Shown: positions 19,454-31,230 of the stretch, piece after piece
Numbering within the stretch: the stretch's first letter is position 1
Layout of the letters: each line of letters begins with the position of its first letter
Source: Sinohyriopsis cumingii
Taxonomy: Eukaryota > Mollusca > Bivalvia > Unionida > Unionidae
DNA length: 64,000 nt
NCBI GenBank assembly: GCA_028554795.2
Contig: JAPYKE020000279.1
Span: 62,001 to 126,000 of the forward strand
Direction: 5' to 3'
The notes under the pieces: model-generated
The model's database searches: none
What the model was told of the DNA's origin: nothing
The model's input: only the letters and a program-made list of their open reading frames with translations
Position numbers and translations under genes: made by a program

Positions 19454-19670
19454 TCAATGACTTGATTTTTTATAGGTAGGCTATTACAGTTGACCTTTTA
19501 CTATTGGAATGCATTTCGTTATGTAAACATTAATTTCTTGCAGATTACAAAAAAACTAGAGCCAATTTTTCAATTTGACTGTCATATTCGTGTTCAGCAC
19601 ATAAAAATTGATAAGAATTGACTAATTTTATTTCAGTAACATGACTTTTGTAAAAATTTGTTGTCCAGTG

Positions 19671-19673
19671 TAT
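19671..19673. other. TAT target duplication, right
   Basis: Partner of 17268-17270, directly after CCAGTG. Confidence 0.8.
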
Positions 19674-21032
19674 TCTAATGCCAAAGGAAGGTATGGCGTT
19701 TGGTTTAGTTTCGTATAAAGTTTTGTATTTGGGTTGAAAAACAGCCGAGAAAGCAGGATTCAGAGGGTTTGATTTTAATTTGAGAGCATACTGTGCGGAA
19801 AGCATTTCTCTACGATGCGATAACGGTGGTTCATTCGCCTCAGCTAGAAGGCTTTCACACGGGGATGTTTTAAATGCTCCCAGAGCCAGTCTTATTCCCT
19901 GATGATGAATTGGATCAAGCATTTTAAGATACGATTTTCTGGCTGAACCATACACAACGCAACCATAGTCCAGTTTGGAGCGAATAAACGTTCTGTATAA
20001 ATTTAGGATGACTTTTCTATCAGCACCCCAGTCAGTGTGCGCTACTACTTTAAGTAGGTTAAGTGCTTTTAAGCATTTAGCTTTTAAGTTCTTTAGGTGT
20101 GGAATAAAGGTCAGTTTTCTGTCAAAGATTATACCTAATAATTTGGTTTCCTCAACAACTGGAATAGGTGTTCCATCCAGCGTGAGGTTCGGTTCATCGT
20201 GATGTTTTCGTAACTGACAGAAATGCATGCATACAGTTTTTAAATTCGAGAATTTGAAACCGTTTGCATTGGCCCAATTTTGAATTTTGTTTATATTTTG
20301 CTGCAGTTGTCTTTCAATTGTATGCATGTGCTTTGACCGATAACATATTAGAAAATCATCAACGTATAAAGAGCAATCCACACCAGGAGTCAAACACTTG
20401 GTGATGCTATTAATTTTGATGTTAAAGAGCGTCACAGATAAAATACTGCCCTGGGGCACACCCATCTCTTGCTCGTGCAGATCGGAGAGGGTAGAGCCCA
20501 CTCGTACTTTGAATTCTCTGTCTGAGAGGAAGTTGGATATGAAAGAGGGCAGACGGCCTTTTCGACCTAGATCGTTCAGGTCATTTAGTATCCCGTACTT
20601 CCATGTCGTGTCATAGGCCTTTTCTAAATCAAAGAAAACCGCTACTAAATGTTCTTTCTTAATAAATGCATCGCGAATAAATGTTTCCAGTCTAACCAGA
20701 TGATCATTGGTGCTCCGGCCATATCGAAAGCCACTTTGGAAAGGAGATATTAAATTGTTAGTTTCCAAATACCAGACAAGCCGAGAACTGATCATTCGTT
20801 CCATTGTTTTGCACACACAGCTTGTGAGTGCAATTGGTCGATAGCTGTTGGGGTCTTCGCTATCTTTACCGGGTTTGGGGACTGGTATTACAGTTGCTTC
20901 TTTCCAGATTTTTGGTACATTACCAGTAATCCATAAATCATTGAAGAGTTTCAAAAGAGATGTTAAAGATGATTCTGGAAGGTGTTTCAAAAACTGGTAA
21001 TGTATTTCGTCAGGCCCAAGCGGAAGTATCAT
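19674..21032 (-). pseudogene. LINE reverse transcriptase, cut by the DNA transposon (unit B)
   Basis: From ATG-like 21032 the frame covers RT blocks: SYRPIALTS (63-71), FFDLEKAYD (133-141, catalytic Asp in block A), GVPQGSILS (191-199) and YVDD at 223-226. It runs in its own sequence to FGIRI at 19674; the frame then continues 43 codons into transposon DNA and stops at 19545. The start is not a real start: an extra base near 21015 separates it from the upstream linker. C has six substitutions not shared with B, and D shares most residues with B. Confidence 0.9.
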
Positions 21033-21496
21033 GGGCCTTATCTAAAGCCTCCCTAAGCTCCGATAGTGAGAACAATTGATTATAACTTTCCGAGTTGTTG
21101 GATGTGAATTTTAAACGTGACTTTTCTTTTTGAGTTTTAAGTTTTCGGAAGGCTTCTGAATAATTAGATGATGAGGAATTTTTCGAGAAACTGTCAGCAA
21201 GAATATTTGCAATGTCACGTTTTGAACTAAAGTTGTTATTGTTCAGTGTCAGATGTCGGAGAGGGTTTTGTTTTCTCTTTCCGTTTATTTTGCGTATAGT
21301 GTCCCAAACTTTCTTAACAGAGGAACGAGAGTTTAAAGAAGAAACATATTTCTTCCATGATGCTCTTTTACTTTCTTTGATTGTGCGGCGAGCTTTGGCC
21401 CGGACAATGCGATATATATTTAAGTTTTCGGGCGTCGGGTGATTATTGAATTTTTTTAATGCTTCTCGGCGTTGCAGTATGGCTTCCTTACAATTC
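21010..21496 (-). pseudogene. LINE endonuclease-RT linker in a shifted frame (unit B)
   Basis: About 160 codons open on the minus strand, reading KEAILQRREALKKF, then RAKARRTIKESKR, then VKKVWDTIRKING. This is the conserved linker of I-type ORF2 between endonuclease and RT. It lies one frame away from both neighbours, which exposes two indels: near 21495 (after the endonuclease) and near 21015 (before RT). C and D have the same state at 35782-36268 and 52321-52807. Confidence 0.75.
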
Positions 21497-22366
21497 CTTA
21501 GTGAGCCAAGGTTTTAGGGTTCTTATACAGTTTGTTGAGGACTTGGGGATAGATTCTTCTGCAATGGCGGTTAAAATAGATGTAAAATGCTGAATGGGAT
21601 CGTTAACATTGAAAACTGTATCCTCATTCAGCCTAGTTTTACAGAGTGTTTCGAACTTGGCCCAGTCGGCCTTCTTTAAATTCCATTGTGGAATTACTTC
21701 ATCAATTGTAGAGTTATGATTTACAAGGGAGATTGGGAAGTGATCGCTGCTGTGAAGGTCATCAGCGACCTTCCATTCATAGTCCAAAAGCAGCGAAGGA
21801 GAACAAATTGTGAAATCGATGCATGTGTATGTACCCGTGCCTGGGTGTAAATATGTAGGTGTTTTGGTATTATATAGACACAGATCGTGTCTAGAAATAA
21901 GGTCTTCAACTTTGTGAGCTCTGTCACTTATATGATTCGATCCCCATAAAATGTTATGGGCATTAAAATCCCCGAGTAAAACAAATGGCGCGGGAAGCTG
22001 TTGAACAAGGTCGTCTAATTCGTTTGGTACTAGGTTAGTGTTTGGTGGTAAGTAAATAGAGCAAAATGTAATCACTCGATGTAGAGTGACGCTTACAGCA
22101 ATGGCTTGTAAATTGGTATTTAAATGAATGAAGCTATGAGGAGCTCTGTTGTTCACAATAACAGAAACTCCTCCTGATGCCCTATCAACATTTGGAGAGC
22201 AGGTGTTAAACAGGGAGTAGTTTTTAAATGTGATATTGTCCGTATCTTTCAAGAATGTTTCTTGAAGGCATAGTACCGCAGGATCATGTTCGTTTAAAAG
22301 CAGGAGAATATCATTGTAATTTGCTTTAAGTCCTCGACAATTCCATTGTATGATAGTGTTTTTCAT
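21488..22366 (-). pseudogene. LINE AP endonuclease domain (unit B)
   Basis: 292 codons from ATG 22366. APE-type endonuclease motifs: IIQWNCRG with N9, LQET with E36, LLGDFNAHN with D133 and N135, and SSDHFPI with D208-H209. This is the nuclease that nicks target DNA for reverse transcription in LINEs. The ATG lies about 60 bp after the ORF1 stop, as expected for ORF2. The frame ends early at TAA 21488 because of an indel in the linker. Confidence 0.9.
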
Positions 22367-22428
22367 TATAAATTTAAATGAAAGATTGTGGAGCTAGGTT
22401 AGACCTTTCGCAGAGGGAATTTGTTTTG

Positions 22429-22722
22429 TTATTTATCTGGAGGAAGTACGGGGGTGAATTTTTTGTTTGTAGGTCTGGCGTTCCCTTGAGCGCATGGAGC
22501 AGATTCTTCTGCATCCATGCTCTCAATGTCTCCAAACCTGTTATAAAGTTTGATGGGGTCATCTGACCCCTTTTGTTGCCTGTTTCCATGAGATTTATTT
22601 TTGTTTTTTGGTGATTTAGGTTGCTGGGTATTGCTGAATGTAGTTTGTGTAGATGCCGTGTTTCTCTGTGATTGGTAATGAGGGGTGTTTGAGCTTGGTG
22701 TTGAATCGGGTGCTTCTGTTTG
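22429..22722 (-). pseudogene. LINE ORF1, C-terminal remnant (unit B)
   Basis: The last 98 codons or so of ORF1 (Ser/Thr/Gln-rich tail ending in LPPDK). The zinc knuckles and N-terminus are removed by the deletion whose join lies at 22722/22723. Confidence 0.85.
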
Positions 22723-22821
22723 ATGGTTCCCTTGCTGTCACTTCATTCAAAGGGTGTTGGAACTCTATTCATCACCATGGACACATTCAGAGGGTACCTT
22801 TTCATCAGAGAGAATGCAGTT
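22723..22821 (+). other. Backbone remnant after the LINE deletion (unit B)
   Basis: Only the last 99 bp before the (TAA)n tail remain of the coding-like stretch seen at A 5217-5637. There is one private change, cagagGgtacc for cagagTgtacc. Confidence 0.8.
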
Positions 22822-23349
22822 ATAATAATAATAATAATAATAATAATAATTAGAACTTTGTATAGCGCCTCATCTTTAGAAGCTCTAAGCGCTTTACAAT
22901 ATTAGACAACACCTATAAGATAAAAAAAACATATATAATGAAATGATTACAAAAACAAACACCATGAAATTAGAAAACATAAAAAACATGCTGAAAATAT
23001 ATAAGGTAGGAAACATTATTAGGCTTTAAGTTTGTTCTTGCAGTCGAAAGAAGTGAGTTTTGAGAGCACTCTTGAATGGGATCATTAATGAAATGATTAC
23101 AAAAACAAACACCATGAAATTAGAAAATATAAAAAACATGCTGAAAATATTTAAGGTAGGAAACATTATTAGGCTTTAAGTTTGTTCTTGCAGTCGAAAT
23201 AAGTGAGTTTTGAGAGCACTCTTGAATGGGATCACTGTGTCTTTGTGTCTAAGTTCAGTGGGCAATTCATTCGACGTTGCTGGGCCCTGGTATGCAAAAG
23301 AACGCTGTCCATATGTCTTTGTTTTCAAAGTGGGAATAATGAGTATAAA
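22822..23349 (-). mobile_element. CR1/L2-like LINE 3' end (unit B)
   Basis: Copy of A 5633-6154 with a longer perfect (TAA)n tail (22822-22850). The hairpin, the terminal RT residues (stop at 23176-23178) and the duplication are all retained. Confidence 0.75.
22936..23235. repeat. 150-bp tandem duplication (unit B)
   Basis: 22936-23085 and 23086-23235. The first copy carries gaaaGaagtg and atcaTtaatg variants that are absent from A. Confidence 0.9.
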
Positions 23350-23378
23350 TTATTTAGTTATAAATATTTTGTAAGGAT

Positions 23379-25073
23379 CAAATAGACCGCACACAACAAC
23401 TCCTTCGTAAATGGGTTAGAATTCTCGACCACCGGCATCTAGGTAGAATAAGAGATTTGATTATTGTGACAGTGGGCAAAAATATATAAAGTATGCTAAA
23501 TAATGTACTCAGAGAATTTCCTTCTATTGAGTGTTGTTCACGTTAACGCCGTTATCGATCGATACACTGATTTTGATTTTGGTATTATTTATATTTTTCT
23601 GTGCATATAGCCATATAAAAATTCGTTACATGTGAAAAGTGATGATATTTAGTGCGTGTAGACAATTTTGAATGATATGAAAGTCCAAGAGATGGAAGCT
23701 TACTAAAACAAGGTTAAGTAGATTGAGTTTATGACATGAATCGTTTCTCATTTAGTTGCATCTCAGTTAGTGATAACGAATATCTTAAGCTGACTATAGT
23801 CGTATGACATGAACTGACTGGACATTCCTTTCCACTGCCATTTGTTTTTCTTCAGGTTGAAACAATAGATGCATTAATTGAGAAAAGGAAGGAATGATTG
23901 TAATTTATAAAAGGAAATATAAATGCATTGATTCCGGTTTAATAATAAATTAGTGATGTATATGTTCTTTTAAATGGTAATACAGACAAATGCAGTATAG
24001 TTGTTATACAAATAGTAATTAAATATATTTAATAGATCAAAAGATCAAAATGAGCATTTCAATATTTCTTATTCCCATACCAAAAAGCGAAATTTTTTAG
24101 AATGTTTTTGGAAGTAAGCAAAGGGCTTCGAATCTCATTGATCAGACAGTATTTGTAGCTAAAAGCAGGTAGAAATTAGACAAATTTTGAACTTTGAAAT
24201 GTGATGGTATTGGGTCAACAATTTGGCCTCATTACTATCTCAGTGATTCCTATGTCTTTTTTTTCAATCCACAATGCCTAACAAGAAACTTAGATAACTA
24301 GGCGCTGAAATCGGTTTACTCTCTCTCTCTCTCTCTTTCTCCTCCGTGTGCTGAACGCACCCATACCTTCTAAGACTAAAAATTCACTCTAGCTTTGAGT
24401 TTTTGTACAGTTCCTTTGTATATGGCGCTTCGAACTGTTCTTAGATATCAAACAAATACTTACAAAATTACCCGTGTGAAATATAAAATAACCGCATTGT
24501 TGACGGATAAATTTAAGAGGACAAGCGGAATACCATTGATGCACCTTCTGCTGTTAATCCATTTTTGTTCATCGTATTTCGTCATTACTGCCATTCATAA
24601 GTTGCATACATTTGGTCCATTATATCAATCAATAGTCAGATCTTTCATACTAAGCAAAAAAGTAGGATATGTTTCCAGAGTAACGTCGAAAATTAGCACT
24701 GTCTGAATCAACATGCAAAACAAGCCGCAATCAAGCTGAAATATGAATCAAAGGCTTTTTATGGTACAGTTTAATAAGGACATTTCTTAATTTTCGCCAA
24801 CCCAAAAGTGTGCCGCACTAAGTTTTCAACGTTATAGTACATCATAAATATAGTGAATATTTACGAGAATTTGAAGTAGTTAGTTTTAAGATAGACATAC
24901 TGATACATATTGGAGTAGTAGCACTCTGGCGACAACAATGACGCTCGGGCGACAATGGGAACTAACATTACGCCTCTAGTTTGAAAACTAACACTCCCTC
25001 GTCAATTTAACATGAACCATATGTTTAACATTAGTATGACATTCTGACCTCAAGGGAAAGGATAATGTTGAAC
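23379..25073. other. Unit C backbone I
   Basis: As A, with variants shared by C, D and E: ttcaGgttg near 23855, atTcccat near 24072, gagttTttg at 24399. (CT)n is slightly longer. No gene. Confidence 0.6.
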
Positions 25074-25990
25074 ATGTCCATGTGTTAAATGAGCATCAGT
25101 ATTTACAAAGGGGAAATGCAATGTTCAAACCACGTCTACTAACCAATGCAAACTTTTGACTGAGCAACATACATTCATCTTCTGAGTCACACCAACATTT
25201 ACTAACCATCACGCCGCTTAAACTCACCAGCACCTAATCTCCACTTGAACAACACATACTCACGAACATGCCGTTTTGGTTGCCCAAACCCAAACTTATT
25301 AATAAACGACAAAGCAATGGGATGCTAACACATACACACAACCATCCATGAAAGGGTAGAAATGATCATGCACACACATCAACAGAAGCAGCCATGAATA
25401 GCAGTACTGCTCATATACTGTATATAGAAATATATTTAATTACTATCGTACATCTAGTGAAAGGAAAGAAATATGTAGGAGTGCTTTCATATATATACAA
25501 AGTTACTAATATATCTCTAAAGGGTAAGATTATCCATTCACTATGCACACAAACTTGCTACCACACTAAAGGCAACGGGCACTCATACACAAAACACATA
25601 TAGTTATATCCTGATTTGAGTGGGACGTCGTTTAGGCCACCAAGTTAATAGTAATTCCTACGCATTATTTGTCCTACATAAAACCCACCTTGGATAAGAA
25701 AAGAACATATTTAGAAGGAACTGACCTTGCCGTTCTGAAGTATTGGTTGCATCAAAATCAATGAAAGATATCCAGTATTCGACAGCAGTGTCTTGGTATT
25801 TAATCGGAACTATACAGTATTGTGCTGACATGCTATTACACCGAATGCATACAGACATACATAATGATTGTAGAGAATTATGTCACCAACAGAAAACGTA
25901 GTACTTAAACAAATGACCCCAAACTTAGATAATCTGATTATAAGAGGTAATTCTGGAGTTGTTTAATACATTTCGAGTATCCATAGTCGA
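25074..25990. repeat. Segment S, left copy (unit C)
   Basis: Left-copy marker gaatagCAG present. Reads gaactgacCTTgcc like A and E, unlike B and D. Confidence 0.85.
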
Positions 25991-28725
25991 CTCCATGGAC
26001 TGCTTGAGGGCCGAATGAGGCCTTGCTCTAGCATTTCATCCAATATTGCTTTTACCTCTTTCCGTTGCGCGAAAGGTATTCTATATGGCCGTTGTTTAAT
26101 TGGTGTCTCCGAAGTTGTCTTTATACTGTGAGTTAAGATGTTTGTTCGACCAGGCCTAGTTGTTAGAACATCCTGAAATTCATTGCAAAGATTTCTAATA
26201 TCCTCTCGTTGGTCTTTTGTCAAGTTTACCCCCAGCTTAACGCCAGCATCACCTTCACCTGCTCTTGGAGGAAAGTCAATATCCACACCATCGTTCTCGT
26301 CTGCCTTCGTCGCCAGCAGCACAGCACGCTTGTATCCACGCAGCAAGTTTATATGATAGGTAACTGTACCGCGCCTACCGGGTACAGATACCTGGTAGTT
26401 AACATCGTTTACCTTCCGGACCACACGATAAGGTCCCTGCCATTGTGCCTTCATCTTGGACGAACTTGATGGCAAGAGAATGAGGACTTCATCTCCAGGA
26501 CTGAATTCTCGTGTTTTCGTGTGACGATCATACAGTGCCTTGATTTTCTTTTGGCGATCCAACAGATTATCTTTGACAAGAGCCCCGATGTCAGCCAACT
26601 TCTCACGCATTTTCACAACATTCTCCACAGTTGACTTCCTTACATCTTCCTCTCCTGTAAACAAGCCTTGTAAAATCTGCATTGGCCCCCTAACTGGCCA
26701 ACCATACATCTCTAAGGGTGCAAATCCAGTTTCCTCATGTGGGACTTCGCGGTATGCAAACAACAAAAATGGCAACATCTCATCCCATTCATTCTTGTTG
26801 TCTATACAGAACTTCCGCAACATTGACTTCAAGGTCCCGTTAAAACGTTCTACTTTTCCATTTGCTTGCGGGTGATACGGCGTTGTTGTAACTCCACGAA
26901 TACCCACTAGTTCATACAGCTGTTTCAATAAGGTGCTAGTGAAGTTGGTCCCTTTGTCTGTTAATATGACCCTTGGAAAACCAACACGGCTAAACAGCTC
27001 AATCAGTGCTCTAGCTACATTAGTTGCCTCCATATCCTTCAAAGGAAAAGCTTCGGGATACCTCGTTGCATCATCAACAACCGTCAGAATGTATTTGCGT
27101 CCAGACTTCGTTCTAGATAACGGTCCAACAATATCCATTGCAATTTTTGAGAACGGTTCTGTTATCACCGGTGGGCATACCAGTGGTGCTTTCTCACCTG
27201 CAGTCTGTTTTGCTGTCATCTGGCATTCATGACACGATGTACAATATCTTTTTACATCGGAAAACATTCCAGGCCAAAAGAACGATTGGAGAATCCTCTC
27301 TTTTGTTTTCTCCAAACCCAGGTGACCTGCAAGGGGTCGATCATGTGCCAGCTCCATTACCATTTTCCGTAATCCTGCTGGTACAACTATTTGCTCCCCT
27401 CCATGTGAACCATCACCAGATTGCCATTTCCGTCGCAAAATATCATTCTCCCAGAAGAATGCCATTGGCTCCTCCTCAGCCTCTTCACGAGTAGCAAAGG
27501 ACTTCTCTCTAATACTTTGCAGTGAAATATCCGCAATCTGTAGTTTCGACAACATGTCCGCATTCATTGCTGAAAGTTCGTCAACTTCAATGTCATCACG
27601 CTGATCAGGATCTTCTGTCTCGATGCTGTTGTTGACAAAGTCATTCTTACCCTCATGCTCACATTGATCAGTATTTTCCACAGCCCTCTCATCGTCGAGT
27701 CCTTTTAACATCGACCTCGTAACAACAAATGACCCTTTCTTGCTAAGTATATCCATCCCCAATAGGGCTTCAGCGGCTAGATTTGAAACAAGACCCACTT
27801 GCGCTGGTCCCTTATAATATGTAGTGTCGATATTTACCACAGCCAACTGTGCGGTAAATGGCTGACCCACTGCTGTGTATAACTTAACCTTGTGCCCCTC
27901 CAGCTTGCAACTCTCATCAACAAGATCTTCTCTTATCAAGGCCATATCTGATCCAGTGTCCTTCACAAACATGATCTCGCGCCCATTCACACATCCTGTT
28001 TCTGAAATAAACTTTTCACCAATTGTTGGCTTAACAAAACAAGTTGCCGGATTGCCACGATATTTCATGTCATCTGTTGGACAATACCTTGCAATATGTC
28101 CCCATTGTTTGCATCGATAACATTGCCTATTCTTCTGCTTGGACTGGTCTTTTATCGATGTTAGTTTTGCTTGCTGCTGTAAGTTCTGACAATTCATCTT
28201 GTTACTATTTACATTTATATTTTGATGAAACTTAATCCGCTGCCCTTGCTGTTGTAAATTTGTGGGAATATAATCTTCCGCGGCCTCTACGACTGGACTA
28301 GAGCCCTTGTTCCTCCTAATCCACTGTGCTTGATCTTGTGGCAAGGCTTTCAAGAAAAATTCCTCACGAAGACAAATAACTGGGTCATGATCTTCCAAGA
28401 AACGCTTTATGTGCTGATCAATCCTGGCCATCAGACCACGATACGTCTCAGTGCTTTCCTTCTTCATGCTCAACAGTGCCGTGAAATGTTCATGCGGTCT
28501 CTTTCCAAAACGATCAATCAGTCCTTTCCTGAGTTCCAGGTAATCACCACAAGCTTGAGTTGCAACATATCTAGCCTCCCCTGTCAACAGAGTTCTTAGC
28601 TGTAATACTTTCAACTCGTCAGACCAATTGGCATGTTTTGCAATTGATTCAAACTCTGCCAGGAAAGTCACAATATCCTCTCCTCGTTCATGGTCATATG
28701 CATGTAGCTTTACTTTTAATGGCAT
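25963..28725 (-). pseudogene. Gag-protease-integrase-partial RT polyprotein (unit C)
   Basis: 920 codons with the same domains and catalytic residues as the B copy. The protein is identical to D and E, and differs from B by Y222, A348, R493, R543, N702 and D774. The chimeric C-terminus after PSSSPWS is the same. Confidence 0.9.
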
Positions 28726-28734
28726 TGAAGATGT

Positions 28735-29058
28735 TTATTCAGTCGTGTTTTCTTGACGTTTTACTTTTTCTAACTCAATTTCCAAACGCTTCATTTCTAA
28801 TCTTAATTTCTTTCTTTCCGTTTCCCATTCAAACTCCTGTCTTAATTCAAATTCTCTTTCATTTTTCTTTGCGCTAGTTTTTCGCTTTGTTTCCTTGGGT
28901 GGTTGCATGTGCTCAAGGTTAAGTTCCTCTTCATACTCCATAACTTCATTATCTGTAAATTCCATCAAATTCTGTGCTGCCGCTTTTCTTCGTGGTCGTC
29001 CTGAAGCAACCGTGGCTCCCTCAACTTCGACATCATCAGCAACCGACATAATGACCAA
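28735..29058 (-). pseudogene. N-terminal gag segment (unit C)
   Basis: 107 codons, same TAA before the in-frame continuation at 28725. One difference from B (Ala for Val in RKAAxQN). Confidence 0.75.
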
Positions 29059-29345
29059 CTATATGTACGTACTGTAAGTTCTATCACTGTATTCACAGCC
29101 ACTGGACTAGCTTTAATTATCTACGAGTTTCTGGGCTTACACGTGTACACTCGTTACAGTGATACACACTTTGCACTTAGCAATTAACAACTGTACGTTA
29201 TACACACAGTACAACCAGTCACTGCTAATATCACAGATTCACTGAATTCACAGCTTTCAGAATTGTCAAACACAATTCCAACGTATTGAAAAAAATTCCA
29301 AATAATTCACACAGGATTTTGGAATCCGTACCGCTGCCACCAAAA

Positions 29346-29706
29346 TGTTACATTCGGGTTCAAAGGACACACAAACACCAAGTAAGGGTCCTACAACTTT
29401 ATGTAAAATAAAGCTAAAATCTTAAAAAATAAACTAGAAAAAAAGTGTTCATTACAGTACCAAGCCCAGCTAAAAACTGCTTGCTCTATCACTCTGCTCT
29501 TGTTTTAGTAAGGGTTAGACACATGGAATTCTAATTAAATTAACATTTGTGCCTTATCCAGGCCCAGATAGCCATGGGAAGATAAACAACAGCACTGAAC
29601 CTGTTGACAGTCTCTGGTATCAAATATCCAGAATGCTGGGAATAATGTTCTGCTGTCACTACTAACAATTAGATTCTGCTAGAATATGATACAGGCCCTT
29701 ATAACA
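29346..29706 (-). repeat. 5' LTR (unit C)
   Basis: 361 bp, TGTTA/TAACA ends, tRNA-Leu-like primer site at 29330-29342 beside it. Shares two substitutions with D and E (for example aaaCAagagc for aaaCGagagc on the minus strand). Confidence 0.85.
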
Positions 29707-30625
29707 ATGTCCATGTGTTAAATGAGCATCAGTATTTACAAAGGGGAAATGCAATGTTCAAACCACGTCTACTAACCAACGCAAACTTTTGACTGAGCAA
29801 CATACATTCATCTTCTGAGTCACACCAACATTTACTAACCATCACGCCGCTTAAACTCACCAGCACCTAATCTCCACTTGAACAACACATACTCACGAAC
29901 ATGCCGTTTTGGTTGCCCAAACCCAAACTTATTAATAAACGACAAAGCAATGGGATGCTAACACATACACACAACCATCCATGAAAGGGTAGAAATGATC
30001 ATGCACACACATCAACAGAAGCAGCCATGAATAGTGTTGTACTGCTCATATACTGTATATAGAAACATATTTAATTACTATCGTACATCTAGTGAAAGGA
30101 AAGAAATATGTAGGAGTGCTTTCATATATATACAAAGTTACTAATATATCTCTAAAGGGTAAGATTATCCATTCACTATGCACACAAACTTGCTACCACA
30201 CTAAAGGCAACGGGCACTCATACACAAAACACATATAGTTATATCCTGATTTGAGTGGGACGTCGTTTAGGCCACCAAGTTAATAGTAATTCCTACGCAT
30301 TATTTGTCCTACATAAAACCCACCTTAGATAAGAAAAGAACATATTTAGAAGGAACTGACATGGCCGTTCTGAAGTATTGGTTGCAGCAAAATCAATGAA
30401 AGATATCCAGTATTCGACAGCAGTGTCTTGGTATTTAATCGGAACTATACAGTATTGTGCTGACATGCTATTACACCGAATGCATACAGACATACATAAT
30501 GATTGTAGAGAATTATGTCACCAACAGAAAACGTAGTACTTAAACAAATGACCCCAAACTTAGATAATCTGATTATAAGAGGTAATTCTGGAGTTGTTTA
30601 ATACATTTCGAGTATCCATAGTCGA
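29707..30625. repeat. Segment S, right copy (unit C)
   Basis: 919 bp with the right-copy markers. The variant aaccaaCgcaaac near 29778 is shared with D and E. Confidence 0.85.
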
Positions 30626-31051
30626 TTAGAGAACAATGATATGTAGAAAATGGCAATTTTCTTTAGCACAGCATCAACGAATTTTGTAAACATGCCCAAA
30701 GATCGGGGCATGCTGATTGGTTTTAGTTTTGCGACTCAACTGCCTGTCCCCATTCTCGCTTGGACAGCTAATAGCTGCTTAATCATCGTACCTCTCCTGC
30801 GCTTTTAAAGATACTGTATGAATAGCATGGTGGTATAGTTTATGTGTGCAGTTAGCTTTCATGGAAATCGCATGTAAGATACAAATGACGTTTCATACGC
30901 AATGCCAGCATCATTGGTAACAAAGTTGTAATAAAAACATAGCCATAAAATAAAAGATACAAGTCCTCTGTCTCCCCAGGATTCTTATGATCGTGGTGAA
31001 TCATGTGTTACCTCTCTTTCTACATCATTCTCTCTCAATCACTCTCTCACA

Positions 31052-31100
<49 letters not shown>

Positions 31101-31230
31101 TGTATATCATGGAAATTGGTCCCGAAGCTCGAGATGATTAATGAAAATGAAGATCGTTGCCAAACGGTCAGTTTAACTATTTCGATGTCAAACGGCAATC
31201 AGTTCCAAAGTAGAACCGTAAGAAAATAAT
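30626..31230. other. Unit C backbone II
   Basis: Longest (CT)n tract of the array, about 22 units at 31056-31099. Otherwise as A. No gene. Confidence 0.6.

Larger units (their letters stand above)
17271..19670 (+). mobile_element. 2.4-kb CACTG-ended DNA transposon, one gene (unit B only)
   Basis: Exactly 2400 bp are inserted in the LINE RT relative to units C and D. The ends are CACTGGTCAACA at 17271 and, inverted, CACTGGACAACA at 19670: a 12-bp terminal inverted repeat with one mismatch. With a 3-bp (or 2-bp) target duplication these are the hallmarks of a cut-and-paste element. CACTG termini with 2-3-bp duplications recall the CACTA/EnSpm-Mirage group. The single gene inside covers about 70% of the length. 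As the youngest insertion visible, it postdates the LINE. Confidence 0.85.
15999..22722 (-). mobile_element. I/Nimb-type LINE, 5'-deleted and interrupted (unit B)
   Basis: Minus-strand element whose 3' end is a short (TCAA)n-type tail at 15999-16020 (ATTG repeats on the plus strand). Order from 5' to 3' on the minus strand: C-terminal part of ORF1, AP endonuclease, linker, RT, RNase H, zinc-binding C-terminus. Compared with C it lacks 1780 bp spanning the 5' part of ORF1, the 5' UTR, the right target duplication and about 360 bp of backbone; the join at 22722 shows one base of microhomology. A 2.4-kb DNA element splits the RT at 17271-19670. Confidence 0.9.
6184..23378. repeat. Tandem array unit B (17.2 kb)
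   Basis: Same backbone as unit A, enlarged by the truncated gypsy-type element with its flanking duplication, a 5'-deleted I-type LINE, and a 2.4-kb DNA element found only here. Backbone variants upstream of the gypsy element and around the RTE fossil agree with A rather than with C, D and E. Confidence 0.95.
25991..29706 (-). mobile_element. Truncated gypsy-type element (unit C)
   Basis: Same breakpoints as in B at an exact offset of 17197, so no indel separates the two copies across 3.7 kb. Confidence 0.9.

Noticed and set aside
17271..19670. Transib-type element because of the CAC ends
   Set aside because: Transib elements make 5-bp target duplications. Here only TAT or TA is duplicated, and the protein lacks features I know from that family.
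22820..22852. Poly-Asn or poly-Ile coding sequence
   Set aside because: Translation of the (TAA)n tail of the CR1-like element.
31053..31132. Leu-Ser repeat protein
   Set aside because: Translation of the (CT)n tract; its length varies with the microsatellite.
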